In this document: one piece after another, positions 1-8,013 of the stretch | How positions within the stretch are numbered: position 1 is the stretch's first letter | Layout: every line of letters begins with the position of its first letter | DNA from: an uncultured Clostridium sp. | Lineage (GTDB): Bacteria > Bacillota > Clostridia > TANB77 > CAG-508 | Length of the DNA stretch: 14,236 nucleotides | Reading direction: 5' to 3' | Assembly (NCBI GenBank): GCA_948465625.1 | Contig: CAOJXM010000004.1 | Span: forward strand, 1-14,236 | Position numbers and translations under genes: made by a program | The notes under the pieces: generated by a model | What the model was told of the DNA's origin: nothing | What the model saw: the letters and a program-made list of their open reading frames with translations, nothing else | Databases searched by the model: none

Positions 1-1787
1 ATAATTTTATTTTGTGTATTATAGGTATCAGTAGATAATAATGTTCTTGAAACTACTTGCCCATTTTGTTTTAAAACTTTATAGGTTTTCGATTTTATCC
101 CATCATATCCAGATTGTATTACTTTTTGTTGCCCTTTTGCTAAATTTGCATCATCTTGATAAACAACTTTTCTTGCTGTCCTTTGCAAGATTTGTGATTC
201 AATTACTACATCATATTCATTTTCTTGTTTTAACCCATAAATATCAATTTTTACGCTTCCTCCAGAAACACTTCCTACAATCTTTATTGGATAATTTCTT
301 GAGTTTTTAAATTTAAAATCTACTCCACCCCAAGCAACCGTTGCATCTGTTCCTGGCTTTACATATCCTGTATTAAAATGATGGTTTCGTCTTTCTACAA
401 TTTGCAAATTTGCTAAAAGTACTGTATTATATAAGGTTGAAGATACTTGGCAAATTCCTCCCCCAATTTCATCTACTACCTTTCCTCCAGAAAAAGCATG
501 TGCTGACTTAAAGCCTGCTGCAGCTGTTCTTTTCCCCACTACTTTGTTATAGGAAAAGGTCTCTCCTGGCATTAATACCACTCCATTTATTTTTCTAGTT
601 GCCAATTTAATATTTGATGTTCGATTACCATCTGCTGTAGAAAAATAGGTAGTAAACGTTCCCAAACGATTTGGAAATGCTTCTGTCCCAATTTGATTGG
701 TTGTAACCTTTGGTGTTGTTATTTTTAATGGTATAGTAATCTCACTTTCTGTTGCGTTTTCTATTTTAGTTTTTGCCTCTTCTAATGGAATACTTAAGTC
801 CACCCCATTTACATGTGGGTAAATAGTAAATGGATTTTTGGTAAAGTAAGCATCTTGTGGTTCTTTGTAAACTTCATTACGTATCTTCTCTATATCAATA
901 GCATCTGGTTGTTTGTTTTCTACTTGTATTTGTATTACATTTTCTTCTTTTAAATTCATAATGTTATCTACAATTGTGTCTTTTAATGCTTTTTCTACAA
1001 CAATAGAACCTGCATTTCCTTTGTTAATAATCAAGTTATTGTTTTCAATTGCATAGGTACTTTCAATGACTTTGTCTGGTAAATTATTGGTTATACTAGC
1101 AATAAAATCATCTAACGCTTTTTCGTTGTATATAAAAGAAGGTGTGATGTTCTTTTTGTTTAACTTCGTATTAATAATCGTATAATTATCTGTTAAAATG
1201 TTTCCATTTCTTCCAATTTGATAAGCTAGTTCAACTGCCTTTTCCATTCCAAAAGTTGCTTCTATTTGTTCTGGTAAAATCGCTATTTCATATTCTCCAT
1301 ACTTTAATTTTAACTCTTGTGTTAACTTGGCCACTGTCATATCCTTTAACTTATGAACCGCTTCTTCTTGTGTTAAACCAGATACATCGACTCCTTTTAT
1401 ACTAACACCAGCTACAATTTTATCACTACCATTGGTAATCACAGCAAATATTGTTGAAAAAAGAATCACTGCTATTACCAGAATTGCTGTAATAATTACA
1501 ATTGCAATTGCTCCTTTATGTAGATTGGTCTTCTTTTTTTTCACCTCTGGTTGTTCTTCCTCTTTCTTAGGCTCTACTGCTTCTTCTTGTGGTTCTTTTG
1601 TTTCTTCTTTCTCTTTTGCTTCCTCTTGCTCCTCTTCTTGTCTTTCTTCTAAATCTTGTTCTATTTCATTTTGCTCTATAGTAGTTTCTTCCATTGGTTC
1701 CTCTTCTTTTAGTAACTCCTCTGCTTCATTTAATAAAGCCACTTCTGTTTCATTTTCTAACTCTAAATCTTTTTTTGTTTCATCCAT
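1..1787 (-). CDS. VanW family protein with G5-like C-terminus, membrane-anchored (3' end cut by window edge)
   Basis: 595 codons are open from ATG at 1785-1787, with a GGGGAG ribosome site just upstream; the end lies beyond position 1. Residues 1 to about 90 form a cytoplasmic, low-complexity, Glu/Lys/Gln-rich tail. A single membrane helix follows (about 92-117, 'IVIITAILVIAVILF'), so the rest is extracellular. Next come YoaR-like putative peptidoglycan-binding segments ('GVSIKGVDVSGLTQEEA', later 'GVDLSIPLEEAK'), then the VanW domain with 'PGETFSYNKVVGKRT' and its hallmark 'EIGGGICQVSSTLYNT' near residue 440. The last 60 residues ('LAKGQQKVIQSGYDG') resemble a G5 domain. VanW proteins occur in some vancomycin-resistance clusters, but most copies, like this one, are chromosomal with no proven role; no van genes are nearby. 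It follows metK by about 75 bases and may be co-transcribed. A cell-wall role is inference. Confidence 0.88.
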   Translation of the reverse strand, partial: MDETKKDLELENETEVALLNEAEELLKEEEPMEETTIEQNEIEQDLEERQEEEQEEAKEKEETKEPQEEAVEPKKEEEQPEVKKKKTNLHKGAIAIVIITAILVIAVILFSTIFAVITNGSDKIVAGVSIKGVDVSGLTQEEAVHKLKDMTVAKLTQELKLKYGEYEIAILPEQIEATFGMEKAVELAYQIGRNGNILTDNYTIINTKLNKKNITPSFIYNEKALDDFIASITNNLPDKVIESTYAIENNNLIINKGNAGSIVVEKALKDTIVDNIMNLKEENVIQIQVENKQPDAIDIEKIRNEVYKEPQDAYFTKNPFTIYPHVNGVDLSIPLEEAKTKIENATESEITIPLKITTPKVTTNQIGTEAFPNRLGTFTTYFSTADGNRTSNIKLATRKINGVVLMPGETFSYNKVVGKRTAAAGFKSAHAFSGGKVVDEIGGGICQVSSTLYNTVLLANLQIVERRNHHFNTGYVKPGTDATVAWGGVDFKFKNSRNYPIKIVGSVSGGSVKIDIYGLKQENEYDVVIESQILQRTARKVVYQDDANLAKGQQKVIQSGYDGIKSKTYKVLKQNGQVVSRTLLSTDTYNTQNKI

Positions 1788-1862
1788 TTTTATCTCCCCA
1801 ATTGCAGTATCCTGCATAAAAATAAATTTCTATTTCATTATATGCTTTCTTTGGATTGGATA

Positions 1863-2972
1863 TTATAATTCTACTACTTTTTCCCATGATAATCCTTCTT
1901 TTCCAAAATGCCCATAATTTGTTGTTTTTCTATAAATTGGCTTTTTTAAATCCAAATACTCAATAATTCCTTTTGGAGTTAAGTCAAATTTTGCTTTTAT
2001 CTTTTTTACAATCTCTTATTCTGGAATGGTATGGGTTCCAAATGTTTCTACATAAACCGAAATTGGTTCTTCCATGCCAATTCCATAGGCTACTTGTAAT
2101 TCACATTTTTTGGCATATCCATTTGCTACTACGTTTTTTGCAATATGTCTCATCATATACGCTGCAGAACGGTCTACTTTTGTAGCATCTTTTCCTGAAA
2201 AAGCACCTCCACCATGACGTGCATATCCGCCATAGGTATCTACTATAATTTTTCTTCCAGTTAGCCCAGTATCTCCTAATGGTCCTCCAATTACAAACCT
2301 TCCTGTTGGATTAACAAATATTTTAGTATTTTCGTCTAGATATTTGCTATCGATTACCTTTTTTATCACCTTTTCTATGATTTCTTCTTTCATTTTCTTT
2401 AAATCAGTATCTTCCTTATGTTGGTTAGAAATCAATATGGTTTCAATTCTTTTTGGTTTATCGTCTTCATATTCAACTGTTACCTGTGTTTTTCCATCTG
2501 GTCTTAAATATGGCATTTCTTTTGATTTACGTACTTGGGTAAGTTTAGTTGATAAACGATGTGCCATACAAATTGCAAATGGCATATATTCTGGTGTTTC
2601 GTCACAAGCATAACCAAACATCATTCCTTGGTCTCCTGCTCCTCCAATATCTACTCCCATTGCAATATCGGAACTTTGTTTCGTAATATTCACATATACT
2701 TCACAAGTTCTATAATCAATGTCAAGTTCTTCATCTTGATACCCAATTCCTTTAATAACTTCTCTTACAATTTCTTCAATTTGTATTTTGGCATTGGTTG
2801 TAATTTGCCCTGCAACCGTAATGTTATTTCTAGAAGCAAAGGCTTCAATTGCCACTCTTGAATTTTTGTCTTGTGCTAAGCAAGCATCTAATATACTATC
2901 GGAAATTAAATCACATAATTTATCTGGATGTCCTTCTGTTACACTTTCTGATGTAAATAAATATTTTTTCAT
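1863..2972 (-). pseudogene. metK: S-adenosylmethionine synthetase, interrupted by an in-frame TAA at 2016-2018
   Basis: MetK makes S-adenosylmethionine from methionine and ATP in the cytoplasm. The first 318 residues are clear: 'LFTSESVTEGHPDK' at the N-terminus, 'GAGDQGMMFGYA' in the middle, 'NPTGRFVIGGPLGDTGLTGR' and the P-loop-like 'GGGAFSGKD'. After 'VETFGTHTIPE' a TAA stops the frame. The same frame then continues without a break for 50 codons with typical MetK C-terminal sequence ('AKFDLTPKGIIEYLDL', 'YGHFGKEGLSWEK') to TAA at 1863-1865. Read through, the protein would be about 369 residues, slightly shorter than the usual 380-400. The stop fits a single change such as GAA to TAA. The lost part belongs to the core fold, so the truncated protein is probably inactive. 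The start ATG at 2970-2972 has an AGAGG site. Alternatives are a base-call error or a recent real mutation. Confidence 0.85.
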
Positions 2973-3009
2973 ATTTTACTACCTCTATTCGTCTTTTTTA
3001 TACCTACCT

Positions 3010-3039
3010 ATTATACACTTTTTTGTAGTTATTTGTCTA
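3010..3039 (-). promoter_or_regulatory. sigma-A-type promoter of metK
   Basis: On the minus strand TAGACA (3034-3039) and a perfect TATAAT (3010-3015) are separated by 18 bases, 38 bases before the metK start. No SAM riboswitch is visible in the short leader. Confidence 0.6.
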
Positions 3040-3063
3040 GTGCTATTCATGATTATCTTAACA

Positions 3064-3107
3064 AAAAAGAATACACAAAATAGTTTTCTACTTTATGTAT
3101 TCTTTTT
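3064..3107 (-). terminator. intrinsic terminator after the pilin-leader gene
   Basis: A 19-position hairpin with two mismatches pairs 3064-3082 with 3089-3107 around a 6-base loop. On the minus strand it ends in a T-run. It begins three bases after the stop of the gene ending at 3110 and isolates that gene from metK. Confidence 0.75.
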
Positions 3108-3109
3108 CT

Positions 3110-3952
3110 TTAATTTGCTGGTGTGGCTGGTATGGTATTTCCATTTCCTTCATCTGTCGTCTTTGTGAATCGAAGTGTTATATAGGCTGATAACCCACTT
3201 CGATTATCTCTTCCTGTCTCTATCTGTAATACTTCTTTTCCTACAGCACAAGGCATTTGCCCACCTGTATAAGTACCAACATGAGGTATTACACCATGTT
3301 CTCCACTTGCCCAGATTAAATAACTATCTTGTGTAATCCATATATTATCCACATTTGCTATTTGATGATTATAGGTTTTTGTAGTTGCATTTGGTAATGA
3401 TGCTATATAAATGGTTTTCTCATAAATTGGTTTTCCATCAAAAAAATATTTTCCAATAAAGTGTTCTTCTGCTGACATCGTGTTTTCAGAATTAGGAATG
3501 GTTTCTTCTGGTGTAGGATTGGTAGCAATTTCAACTCCATTGATACTAGCTAATTGTAAAGATGAATTGATTTCAAACTCATATGGATATTCCTTTAATT
3601 TAGTAAAAAAGGATTTTGCTTCTCCTATTTCTATTTTATCAAGACTGGCTAGTCTTTGTGGCTCTTTTGTAACATATTGTATTTCTTCATCTTCACACAA
3701 ATGATCTGCTAATTCTTGCAATGTTGGCATTCTTTCCTTTTTTGCATAATTTACCATTTGTACATTGGTTATTTTTAAGTTCATTTTTTCTGTTGCAGTT
3801 GCTTTTTCATTTTTTTCTACTGCTACTTTTGATTCTTCTAATACTCCATTTTCTCCTATTAAAATTGAAATACTAACGCCTGCTAGTATCAATAATATAA
3901 TTACTGTGATTACCAAAGCAACTAAAGTAATCCCTTTTTCTATTTTTTTCAT
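3110..3952 (-). CDS. pilin-leader (type IV prepilin-like) protein with phage-tail-like C-terminal domain
   Basis: 280 residues. The N-terminus 'MKKIEKGITLVALVITVII' is a type IV prepilin-like leader: short basic peptide, Gly before the expected cleavage point, then a hydrophobic helix to about residue 32. Position +5 after the Gly is Ala, not the usual Glu, a variant common in pilin-like proteins of Clostridia. Residues 33-75 look like a coiled helix ('ESKVAVEKNEKATATEKM'). The C-terminal 110 residues ('FDGKPIYEKTIYIASLPN', 'HQIANVDNIWI', 'QIETGRDNRSG', 'AYITLRFTKTTD') resemble a domain I associate with phage tail or structural proteins. The protein is probably surface-exposed or secreted; no pilus assembly genes are in view. 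It is a single-gene unit with its own promoter and terminator. The ligand and role are unknown. Confidence 0.75.
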   Translation of the reverse strand: MKKIEKGITLVALVITVIILLILAGVSISILIGENGVLEESKVAVEKNEKATATEKMNLKITNVQMVNYAKKERMPTLQELADHLCEDEEIQYVTKEPQRLASLDKIEIGEAKSFFTKLKEYPYEFEINSSLQLASINGVEIATNPTPEETIPNSENTMSAEEHFIGKYFFDGKPIYEKTIYIASLPNATTKTYNHQIANVDNIWITQDSYLIWASGEHGVIPHVGTYTGGQMPCAVGKEVLQIETGRDNRSGLSAYITLRFTKTTDEGNGNTIPATPAN

Positions 3953-3979
3953 AAGTATCCCTCGACTTTCTATTTAAGT

Positions 3980-4008
3980 ATGTTATCATTTGTTATTTAT
4001 TTAGTCAA
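3980..4008 (-). promoter_or_regulatory. promoter of the pilin-leader gene
   Basis: On the minus strand TTGACT (4003-4008) lies 17 bases from TAACAT (3980-3985), about 27 bases upstream of the ATG at 3952. The -35 box is good and the -10 box moderate. Confidence 0.5.
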
Positions 4009-4035
4009 TACATTTCTTGTAAAATTATAATATTA

Positions 4036-4070
4036 CAAAAGAGCAAACCCAATTTTCATCAGGTTTGTTC
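4036..4070 (-). terminator. intrinsic terminator after the triple-HTH regulator gene
   Basis: 4041-4049 pairs with 4062-4070 (9 bp, one G-T/U pair), with a 12-base loop. On the minus strand the stem is followed by TTTT. It lies 30 bases beyond the regulator's stop codon. Confidence 0.65.
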
Positions 4071-4099
4071 TTTCCTTCGGAGAGTTACCCACTCAGCAC

Positions 4100-4726
4100 T
4101 CACACCAACTCTATATCTAAACATTTTCCTATTTTGAGTAAAGTGGATTTACCTGGTTTTTTTGTTTTTCCGTTTTCGATATTGCCTATCTGCGCTTTAC
4201 TAAGACCTGTTAATTCTGCTAACTGTTTTCTTGTTAAACCTTTGAGTACTCTTGCTTGAGAAACTTTTTGTTCAAGCAAATTCTGTCTATCTTTAAATTC
4301 ATCCAAATCCTGTATATAGCCAAATTTCTTCAGTAATTGTGCATAATCTACTTTCAAAGATTTGGCTAATGCTTGTAAGGTTTCTATTTTTGGTTTAACT
4401 GCGCATTCCCTTTCTATTCTTCCTATTGTATCTTTTGAAATACCACTTTCATTTTCTAATGTAGCTACACTCCAACAATGAGCAATACGAATTTGCTTTA
4501 TTTCTTGTCCCTCGTAATATCCACTTTGCTTTAGCATTTCTTGAAGCTCCAAGTTTAAGCATTTCGATAATGTCTGCAAAGTTTTGTATTGAGGCTTCTT
4601 AGTTCTTCCTATTTCGATATTCACTATTTGATTTCTGCAAATGCCACTTTTTTGTGAAACATCTTTAATAGAAAATCCTCTAGCCTCCCGTGCTTCTCTT
4701 ATAATAGTTCCTAAATTATTAGGCAT
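4100..4726 (-). CDS. transcriptional regulator with three tandem XRE/Cro-type HTH domains
   Basis: 208 residues forming three related helix-turn-helix units: about 5-70 ('SIKDVSQKSGICRNQIVNIE'), 74-128 ('VATLENESGISKDTIGRIE') and 152-208 ('TRKQLAELTGLSKAQIGNIE'). Each is followed by a similar helical segment ('KKPQYKTLQTLSKCLNLELQ', 'VKPKIETLQALAKSLKV', 'KKPGKSTLLKIGKCLDIEL'), so the gene probably arose by internal triplication. The third unit is cut short: TGA at 4100-4102 ends it where the others continue 'EMLKQSGY' or 'QLLKKFGY'. There is no effector domain. A probable cytoplasmic DNA-binding repressor or activator; targets are unknown, and autoregulation is possible because repeated half-sites lie in its promoter. 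The ATG has a purine-rich site (GGAGAGGGAG). It is a single-gene unit. Confidence 0.85.
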   Translation of the reverse strand: MPNNLGTIIREAREARGFSIKDVSQKSGICRNQIVNIEIGRTKKPQYKTLQTLSKCLNLELQEMLKQSGYYEGQEIKQIRIAHCWSVATLENESGISKDTIGRIERECAVKPKIETLQALAKSLKVDYAQLLKKFGYIQDLDEFKDRQNLLEQKVSQARVLKGLTRKQLAELTGLSKAQIGNIENGKTKKPGKSTLLKIGKCLDIELV

Positions 4727-4764
4727 GCTGTGACTCCCTCTCCTTTCAAAATTATTATATTTCT

Positions 4765-4793
4765 ATTGTACCATAATTTACATAATTTTTCAA
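4765..4793 (-). promoter_or_regulatory. promoter of the HTH regulator with a repeated AAATTATG motif in the spacer
   Basis: On the minus strand TTGAAA (4788-4793), 17 bases, TACAAT (4765-4770). The spacer contains AAATTATG twice, exactly 10 bases apart (one helical turn): a candidate operator for the multi-HTH protein. The promoter is well supported; the operator is inference. Confidence 0.6.
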
Positions 4794-4804
4794 ATTATCG
4801 TAGC

Positions 4805-4840
4805 AAAAAACCTTCCTGATATCTTATCAAGAAGGTTTTT
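4805..4840 (-). terminator. terminator of the ribosomal/RpoA operon
   Basis: A perfect 10-bp stem (4806-4815 with 4831-4840), extended inward by about five further pairs, is followed on the minus strand by six T. It lies 16 bases after the rplQ stop and ends the operon. Confidence 0.9.
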
Positions 4841-4855
4841 ATAGCTTTTATTTAA

Positions 4856-5380
4856 TTATAGTAATTCAAGTATTGCTGTTGGAGCAGCATCTCCTCTTCT
4901 TACTCCTGTTTTTATAATTCTTGTATATCCACCAACATTGTTTGTATATTTTGGTGCTATCTCATTAAATAATTTTGCTGGTAAATCGATATTGTTTCCT
5001 TTGCTGTCTTTTACTTTATTTACCTTTGTCATTATTTTTCTTCTAGCATTTAATCTTGATGGCATATCTTTTTGTCTTTTTACAGTCTTCTCTTCTTTTA
5101 CTACTTTTAAATATTCTTTTCCATTTTTACTAGTTGCTTTCTCTGTTTCTTTGTTTCCATTTGCATCTAACTTTGCAGTTATTACTTTTACATCAACCAT
5201 TTCAAAATTATCTTTTTCTTTTACTGCTAATGCTATAATACTATCTGCTATGGCTTTTACTTCTTTTGCTCTTGTTTCTGTTGTTTGAATTTTACCATGT
5301 AAGATTAAGTCTGTTGTTAAACTTCTTAACATTGCTAATCTTTGGTCTGTTGTTCTACCTAATTTTCTATTTCTAGCCAA
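4856..5380 (-). CDS. rplQ: 50S ribosomal protein L17
   Basis: 174 residues. L17 is a structural protein of the large ribosomal subunit near the exit tunnel. The conserved start 'MARNRKLGRTTDQRLAMLRS' and end 'KLFNEIAPKYTNNVGGYTRI...TGVRRGDAAPTAILELL' are unmistakable. The usual bacterial length is about 115-125; the extra length is a Lys/Glu-rich insert at about residues 58-130 ('AKLDANGNKETEKATSKNGK'), as seen in some Clostridia. It is the last gene of the operon, 19 bases after rpoA, and is followed by the operon terminator. Confidence 0.97.
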   Translation of the reverse strand: MARNRKLGRTTDQRLAMLRSLTTDLILHGKIQTTETRAKEVKAIADSIIALAVKEKDNFEMVDVKVITAKLDANGNKETEKATSKNGKEYLKVVKEEKTVKRQKDMPSRLNARRKIMTKVNKVKDSKGNNIDLPAKLFNEIAPKYTNNVGGYTRIIKTGVRRGDAAPTAILELL

Positions 5381-5399
5381 TTTAATTCACCTCTCTTTT

Positions 5400-6347
5400 T
5401 TAGTCTTCTTCTACTGCAAAATCTAATCCTAATGAACGTAATTTATTGGTTACTTCATCTAATGATTTTTTACCTAAGTTTCTTACTTTCATCATATCAG
5501 ATTCTGTTTTATTTGTTAAATCCTCAACAGTAGATATTCCAGCTCTTTTTAAACAGTTAAATGATCTAACTGATAGCTCTAAATCTTCTATTGACATTTC
5601 TAATACTTTTTCCTTCTTAGATTCTTCTTTTTCAATCATTACTTGCGTATTTTTGGTTGCCTCTGATAAGTCAATGAATAGTTCTAAGTGTCCAGTCATA
5701 ACCTTTGCTGCTAAGCTTAATGCCTCATATGCTTTTAGGCTACCATCTGTCCATACTTCTATAATTAATTTATCGTAATCAACCATTTGTCCAACTCTCG
5801 TATTTTGAACTTGATAATTAACCTTTTTTACTGGTGTATAAATAGAATCGATTGGAAGTACAGAAATATCTTGATTTGATTTTTTATTTTTTTCTGCACT
5901 GTTATATCCTCTTCCTCTATCTACTGTCATTTCCATTACAAGATGTCCACCTTCTGCTACAGTGGCAATATGTAAATCTGGGTTTAAGATTTCAATTGAG
6001 CTATCTGCTATTATATCTCCAGCAGTAACTTCACCTTCCCCTTTAAAATCAATTCTTATCATTTTTTCTTCGTTGTCAAATGATTTTAATCTAACATTTT
6101 TCAAATTAACAACGATTTCTGGTACATCTTCTACTACATTTGGTATGGTAGAAAATTCATGTACGACTCCTTCTATTTTTACACTTGTAATTGCTGCACC
6201 TGGTAATGATGATAATAATATTCTTCTTAATGAATTTCCAATTGTTACACCATATCCACGTTCTAGTGGTTCACATACAAATTTGGCATAGTTATTATCC
6301 TCGTTAACTTCTAAACATTCTATATTTGGCTTTTCAAATTCTATCAT
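5400..6347 (-). CDS. rpoA: DNA-directed RNA polymerase subunit alpha
   Basis: 315 residues, the usual length. The alpha dimer scaffolds assembly of beta and beta' and contacts promoter DNA and activators. The N-terminal domain is shown by 'EPLERGYGVTIGNSLRRILL' and 'LPGAAITSVKIEGVVHEFS'. A charged linker around 'EKEESKKEKVLEM' leads to the C-terminal helix-hairpin-helix domain: 'DLELSVRSFNCLKRAGISTV', 'KVRNLGKKSLDEV'. It lies between rpsD (34 bases) and rplQ (19 bases), the classical position in the alpha operon. No anomalies. Confidence 0.98.
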   Translation of the reverse strand: MIEFEKPNIECLEVNEDNNYAKFVCEPLERGYGVTIGNSLRRILLSSLPGAAITSVKIEGVVHEFSTIPNVVEDVPEIVVNLKNVRLKSFDNEEKMIRIDFKGEGEVTAGDIIADSSIEILNPDLHIATVAEGGHLVMEMTVDRGRGYNSAEKNKKSNQDISVLPIDSIYTPVKKVNYQVQNTRVGQMVDYDKLIIEVWTDGSLKAYEALSLAAKVMTGHLELFIDLSEATKNTQVMIEKEESKKEKVLEMSIEDLELSVRSFNCLKRAGISTVEDLTNKTESDMMKVRNLGKKSLDEVTNKLRSLGLDFAVEED

Positions 6348-6381
6348 TTTTACCTCCCTAAAATTAAGGTCTACTTAATTC

Positions 6382-7008
6382 CTATTTTGAGTACAACTCT
6401 ACGATTAAGTGTTCTTCTACTGGTAAGTCGATATCTTCTCTTGCAGCTAATCTTACCACTTTTCCACTTAATTTTTCGGCATCTTTTTCTAGCCATGCAG
6501 GAACTGGTCTTGCAGCATTTACTTCTAAGTTTTCTTTTACAATTGCCTTATCTTTTCTGATTTCACGAATGGCTACTACATCTCCTTCTTTTACTAAGTA
6601 AGATGCAATATCTACTTTTTTACCATTTACTTCAAAATGTCCATGATTTACAAGTTGTCTTGCTTGTGCTCTTGAACTACCATATCCTAATCTGTATACA
6701 ACATTGTCTAATCTACTTTCTAATATTTGAAGTAAGTTATCTCCAGTGATTCCTTTTTTGTTGGAAGCCATATCAAAATATTTTCTAAATTGTTTTTCTC
6801 CCACTCCATAAAATGCTTTTGTTTTTTGTTTTTCTCTTAATTGAGTACCATATTCAGAAAGTTTACCATTCTTTTGACCATGTTGTCCTGGTGCATAATT
6901 TCTTCTTGAAATAGCACATTTATCAGTATAACATCTTGAACCTTTTAAGAATAGCTTTTGACCTTCTCTACGGCATACACGGCATTGTTCATCTTTATAT
7001 CTTGCCAT
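6382..7008 (-). CDS. rpsD: 30S ribosomal protein S4
   Basis: 208 residues. S4 is a primary 16S rRNA binder that nucleates small-subunit assembly. Cys9, Cys12, Cys26 and Cys31 ('CRVCRREG', 'RCYTDKC') form the zinc-binding version of the N-terminus; 'NYAPGQHGQK' and the S4 RNA-binding domain ('RLDNVVYRLGYGSSRAQARQ', 'NGHFEVNGKKVDI'-type region) follow. Its place between rpsK and rpoA is typical of Clostridia; in Bacillus rpsD stands apart. In E. coli, S4 represses the alpha operon through the leader of rpsM; here a structured leader also precedes rpsM, which makes similar control possible but unproven. Confidence 0.98.
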   Translation of the reverse strand: MARYKDEQCRVCRREGQKLFLKGSRCYTDKCAISRRNYAPGQHGQKNGKLSEYGTQLREKQKTKAFYGVGEKQFRKYFDMASNKKGITGDNLLQILESRLDNVVYRLGYGSSRAQARQLVNHGHFEVNGKKVDIASYLVKEGDVVAIREIRKDKAIVKENLEVNAARPVPAWLEKDAEKLSGKVVRLAAREDIDLPVEEHLIVELYSK

Positions 7009-7058
7009 AATGTTATTTACACCTCTTTCATAAATTATTTAATTCTATCTTCTTCTAA

Positions 7059-7457
7059 TTATACTCTTCTTCTTTTTGGTGGTCTACAACCGTTGTGTGG
7101 TATTGGTGTTACGTCTTTAATTGCACTAATTTCTAATCCTGCTGTTTGTAAAGAACGAATTGCTGCTTCACGACCAGAACCAGGCCCTTTTACAAATACT
7201 TCAACTGTTTTTAACCCATGTTCCATTCCTGCTTTAGCAGCTGTTGTTGCAGCTTCTCCAGCAGCAAATGGTGTGCTTTTTCTAGAACCTTTAAATCCTA
7301 ATTCTCCAGCACTTGCCCATGAAATTACATTTCCTTGTGTATCGGTAATGGTAACGATTGTATTATTAAAACTTGAATGAATATGTGCAGCACCTTTTTC
7401 AATATTTTTTCTATTTCTTCTAGGTGTTTTTTTTGCTACAGTTTTCTTATTAGCCAT
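7059..7457 (-). CDS. rpsK: 30S ribosomal protein S11
   Basis: 132 residues. S11 sits on the platform of the 30S subunit beside the decoding-site rRNA. Conserved stretches are 'AHIHSSFNNTIVTITDTQGN', 'KSTPFAAGEAA', 'VKGPGSGREAAIRSL' and the basic end 'PIPHNGCRPPKRRRV'. It starts 16 bases after rpsM and is followed by a 50-base gap to rpsD. Normal in length and content. Confidence 0.98.
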   Translation of the reverse strand: MANKKTVAKKTPRRNRKNIEKGAAHIHSSFNNTIVTITDTQGNVISWASAGELGFKGSRKSTPFAAGEAATTAAKAGMEHGLKTVEVFVKGPGSGREAAIRSLQTAGLEISAIKDVTPIPHNGCRPPKRRRV

Positions 7458-7473
7458 TTGGTTTTATACCTCC

Positions 7474-7842
7474 TTATTTCTTACTTTTACTAACTAATTT
7501 TCTTGGACCTTTTCTTGTACGAGCGTTTGTTTTTGTTCTTTGTCCTCTTACAGGTAGTCCTCTTCTATGTCTTAATCCTCTATAACAACCAATTTCAGTA
7601 AGTCTTTTTATGTTAAGTGCAACTTCTCTTCTTAAGTCACCTTCTACTTTGTATTCTTCATCCATTACTTTTCTGATACTGTTTACTTGGTCATCTGTTA
7701 AATCCTTTACTCTAGTATCTGGATTAATCCCAGCTTTTGCAAGTATTTTTCTAGAACTGGTTACTCCTATTCCATAGATGTATGTTAGTCCTATTTCAAC
7801 TCTTTTTTCTCTAGGTAAATCGATTCCTGCTATACGAGCCAT
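7474..7842 (-). CDS. rpsM: 30S ribosomal protein S13
   Basis: 122 residues from ATG at 7840-7842 ('MARIAGIDLPREKRVEIGLT'). The frame is open six codons further to a TTG at 7858-7860, but the GGAGG ribosome site lies inside those codons, which decides for the shorter start. S13 is a 30S head protein that contacts the P-site tRNA and the 50S subunit. The conserved helix-two-turn-helix and basic tail ('RGLRHRRGLPVRGQRTKTNA', 'KGPRKLVSKSKK') are present. It is preceded by an unusually long structured leader after rpmJ. Confidence 0.97.
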   Translation of the reverse strand: MARIAGIDLPREKRVEIGLTYIYGIGVTSSRKILAKAGINPDTRVKDLTDDQVNSIRKVMDEEYKVEGDLRREVALNIKRLTEIGCYRGLRHRRGLPVRGQRTKTNARTRKGPRKLVSKSKK

Positions 7843-7909
7843 AAATTTTTGCACCTCCAAAATATAATTGTTTTTTTATAAATATATCTTACATAGAAAA
7901 AGTGAAATG

Positions 7910-8013
7910 TACATAATCGGATTCTTATGTAGGTGTCTTTTTTATGTTTGATATAAATGTATATAAACACAAAACTATTTTCAGCCGCAACATAGTCTTG
8001 TGTTAATATCAAA
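7910..8013 (-). promoter_or_regulatory. structured RNA leader between rpmJ and rpsM, candidate autoregulatory element
   Basis: The 187-base gap before rpsM holds a nested stem: 8 bp (8006-8013 with 7947-7954) enclosing 13 bp (7992-8004 with 7966-7978) and a 13-base loop containing GCGG. One pair of the long stem is G-U only in the minus-strand transcript and a mismatch on the other strand, which fits an RNA made with the operon. A further 7-bp hairpin (7910-7916 with 7925-7931) follows, and its TACATA arm could instead pair with a second TATGTA nearer the ribosome site. No T-run follows, so it is not a simple terminator. Family unknown; S4 or S13 control is inference. Confidence 0.45.

Noticed and set aside
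1..1787. Vancomycin-resistance cluster inferred from the VanW protein
   Set aside because: No vanA/B ligase, vanH, vanX or two-component genes are present; VanW-domain proteins are widespread in sensitive Firmicutes.
1432..1917. Plus-strand 161-residue Ser/Phe-rich frame
   Set aside because: It is the reverse shadow of the Glu/Lys-rich N-terminal tail and membrane helix of the VanW gene; no ribosome site.
2973..3063. SAM riboswitch before metK
   Set aside because: The leader from the promoter to the ATG is only about 30 bases, too short for a known SAM riboswitch, and shows no conserved core.
7830..8012. Minus-strand 60-residue frame between rpmJ and rpsM
   Set aside because: AT-rich, Tyr/Ile/Phe-biased sequence with no family look, overlapping the start of rpsM and the leader hairpins.
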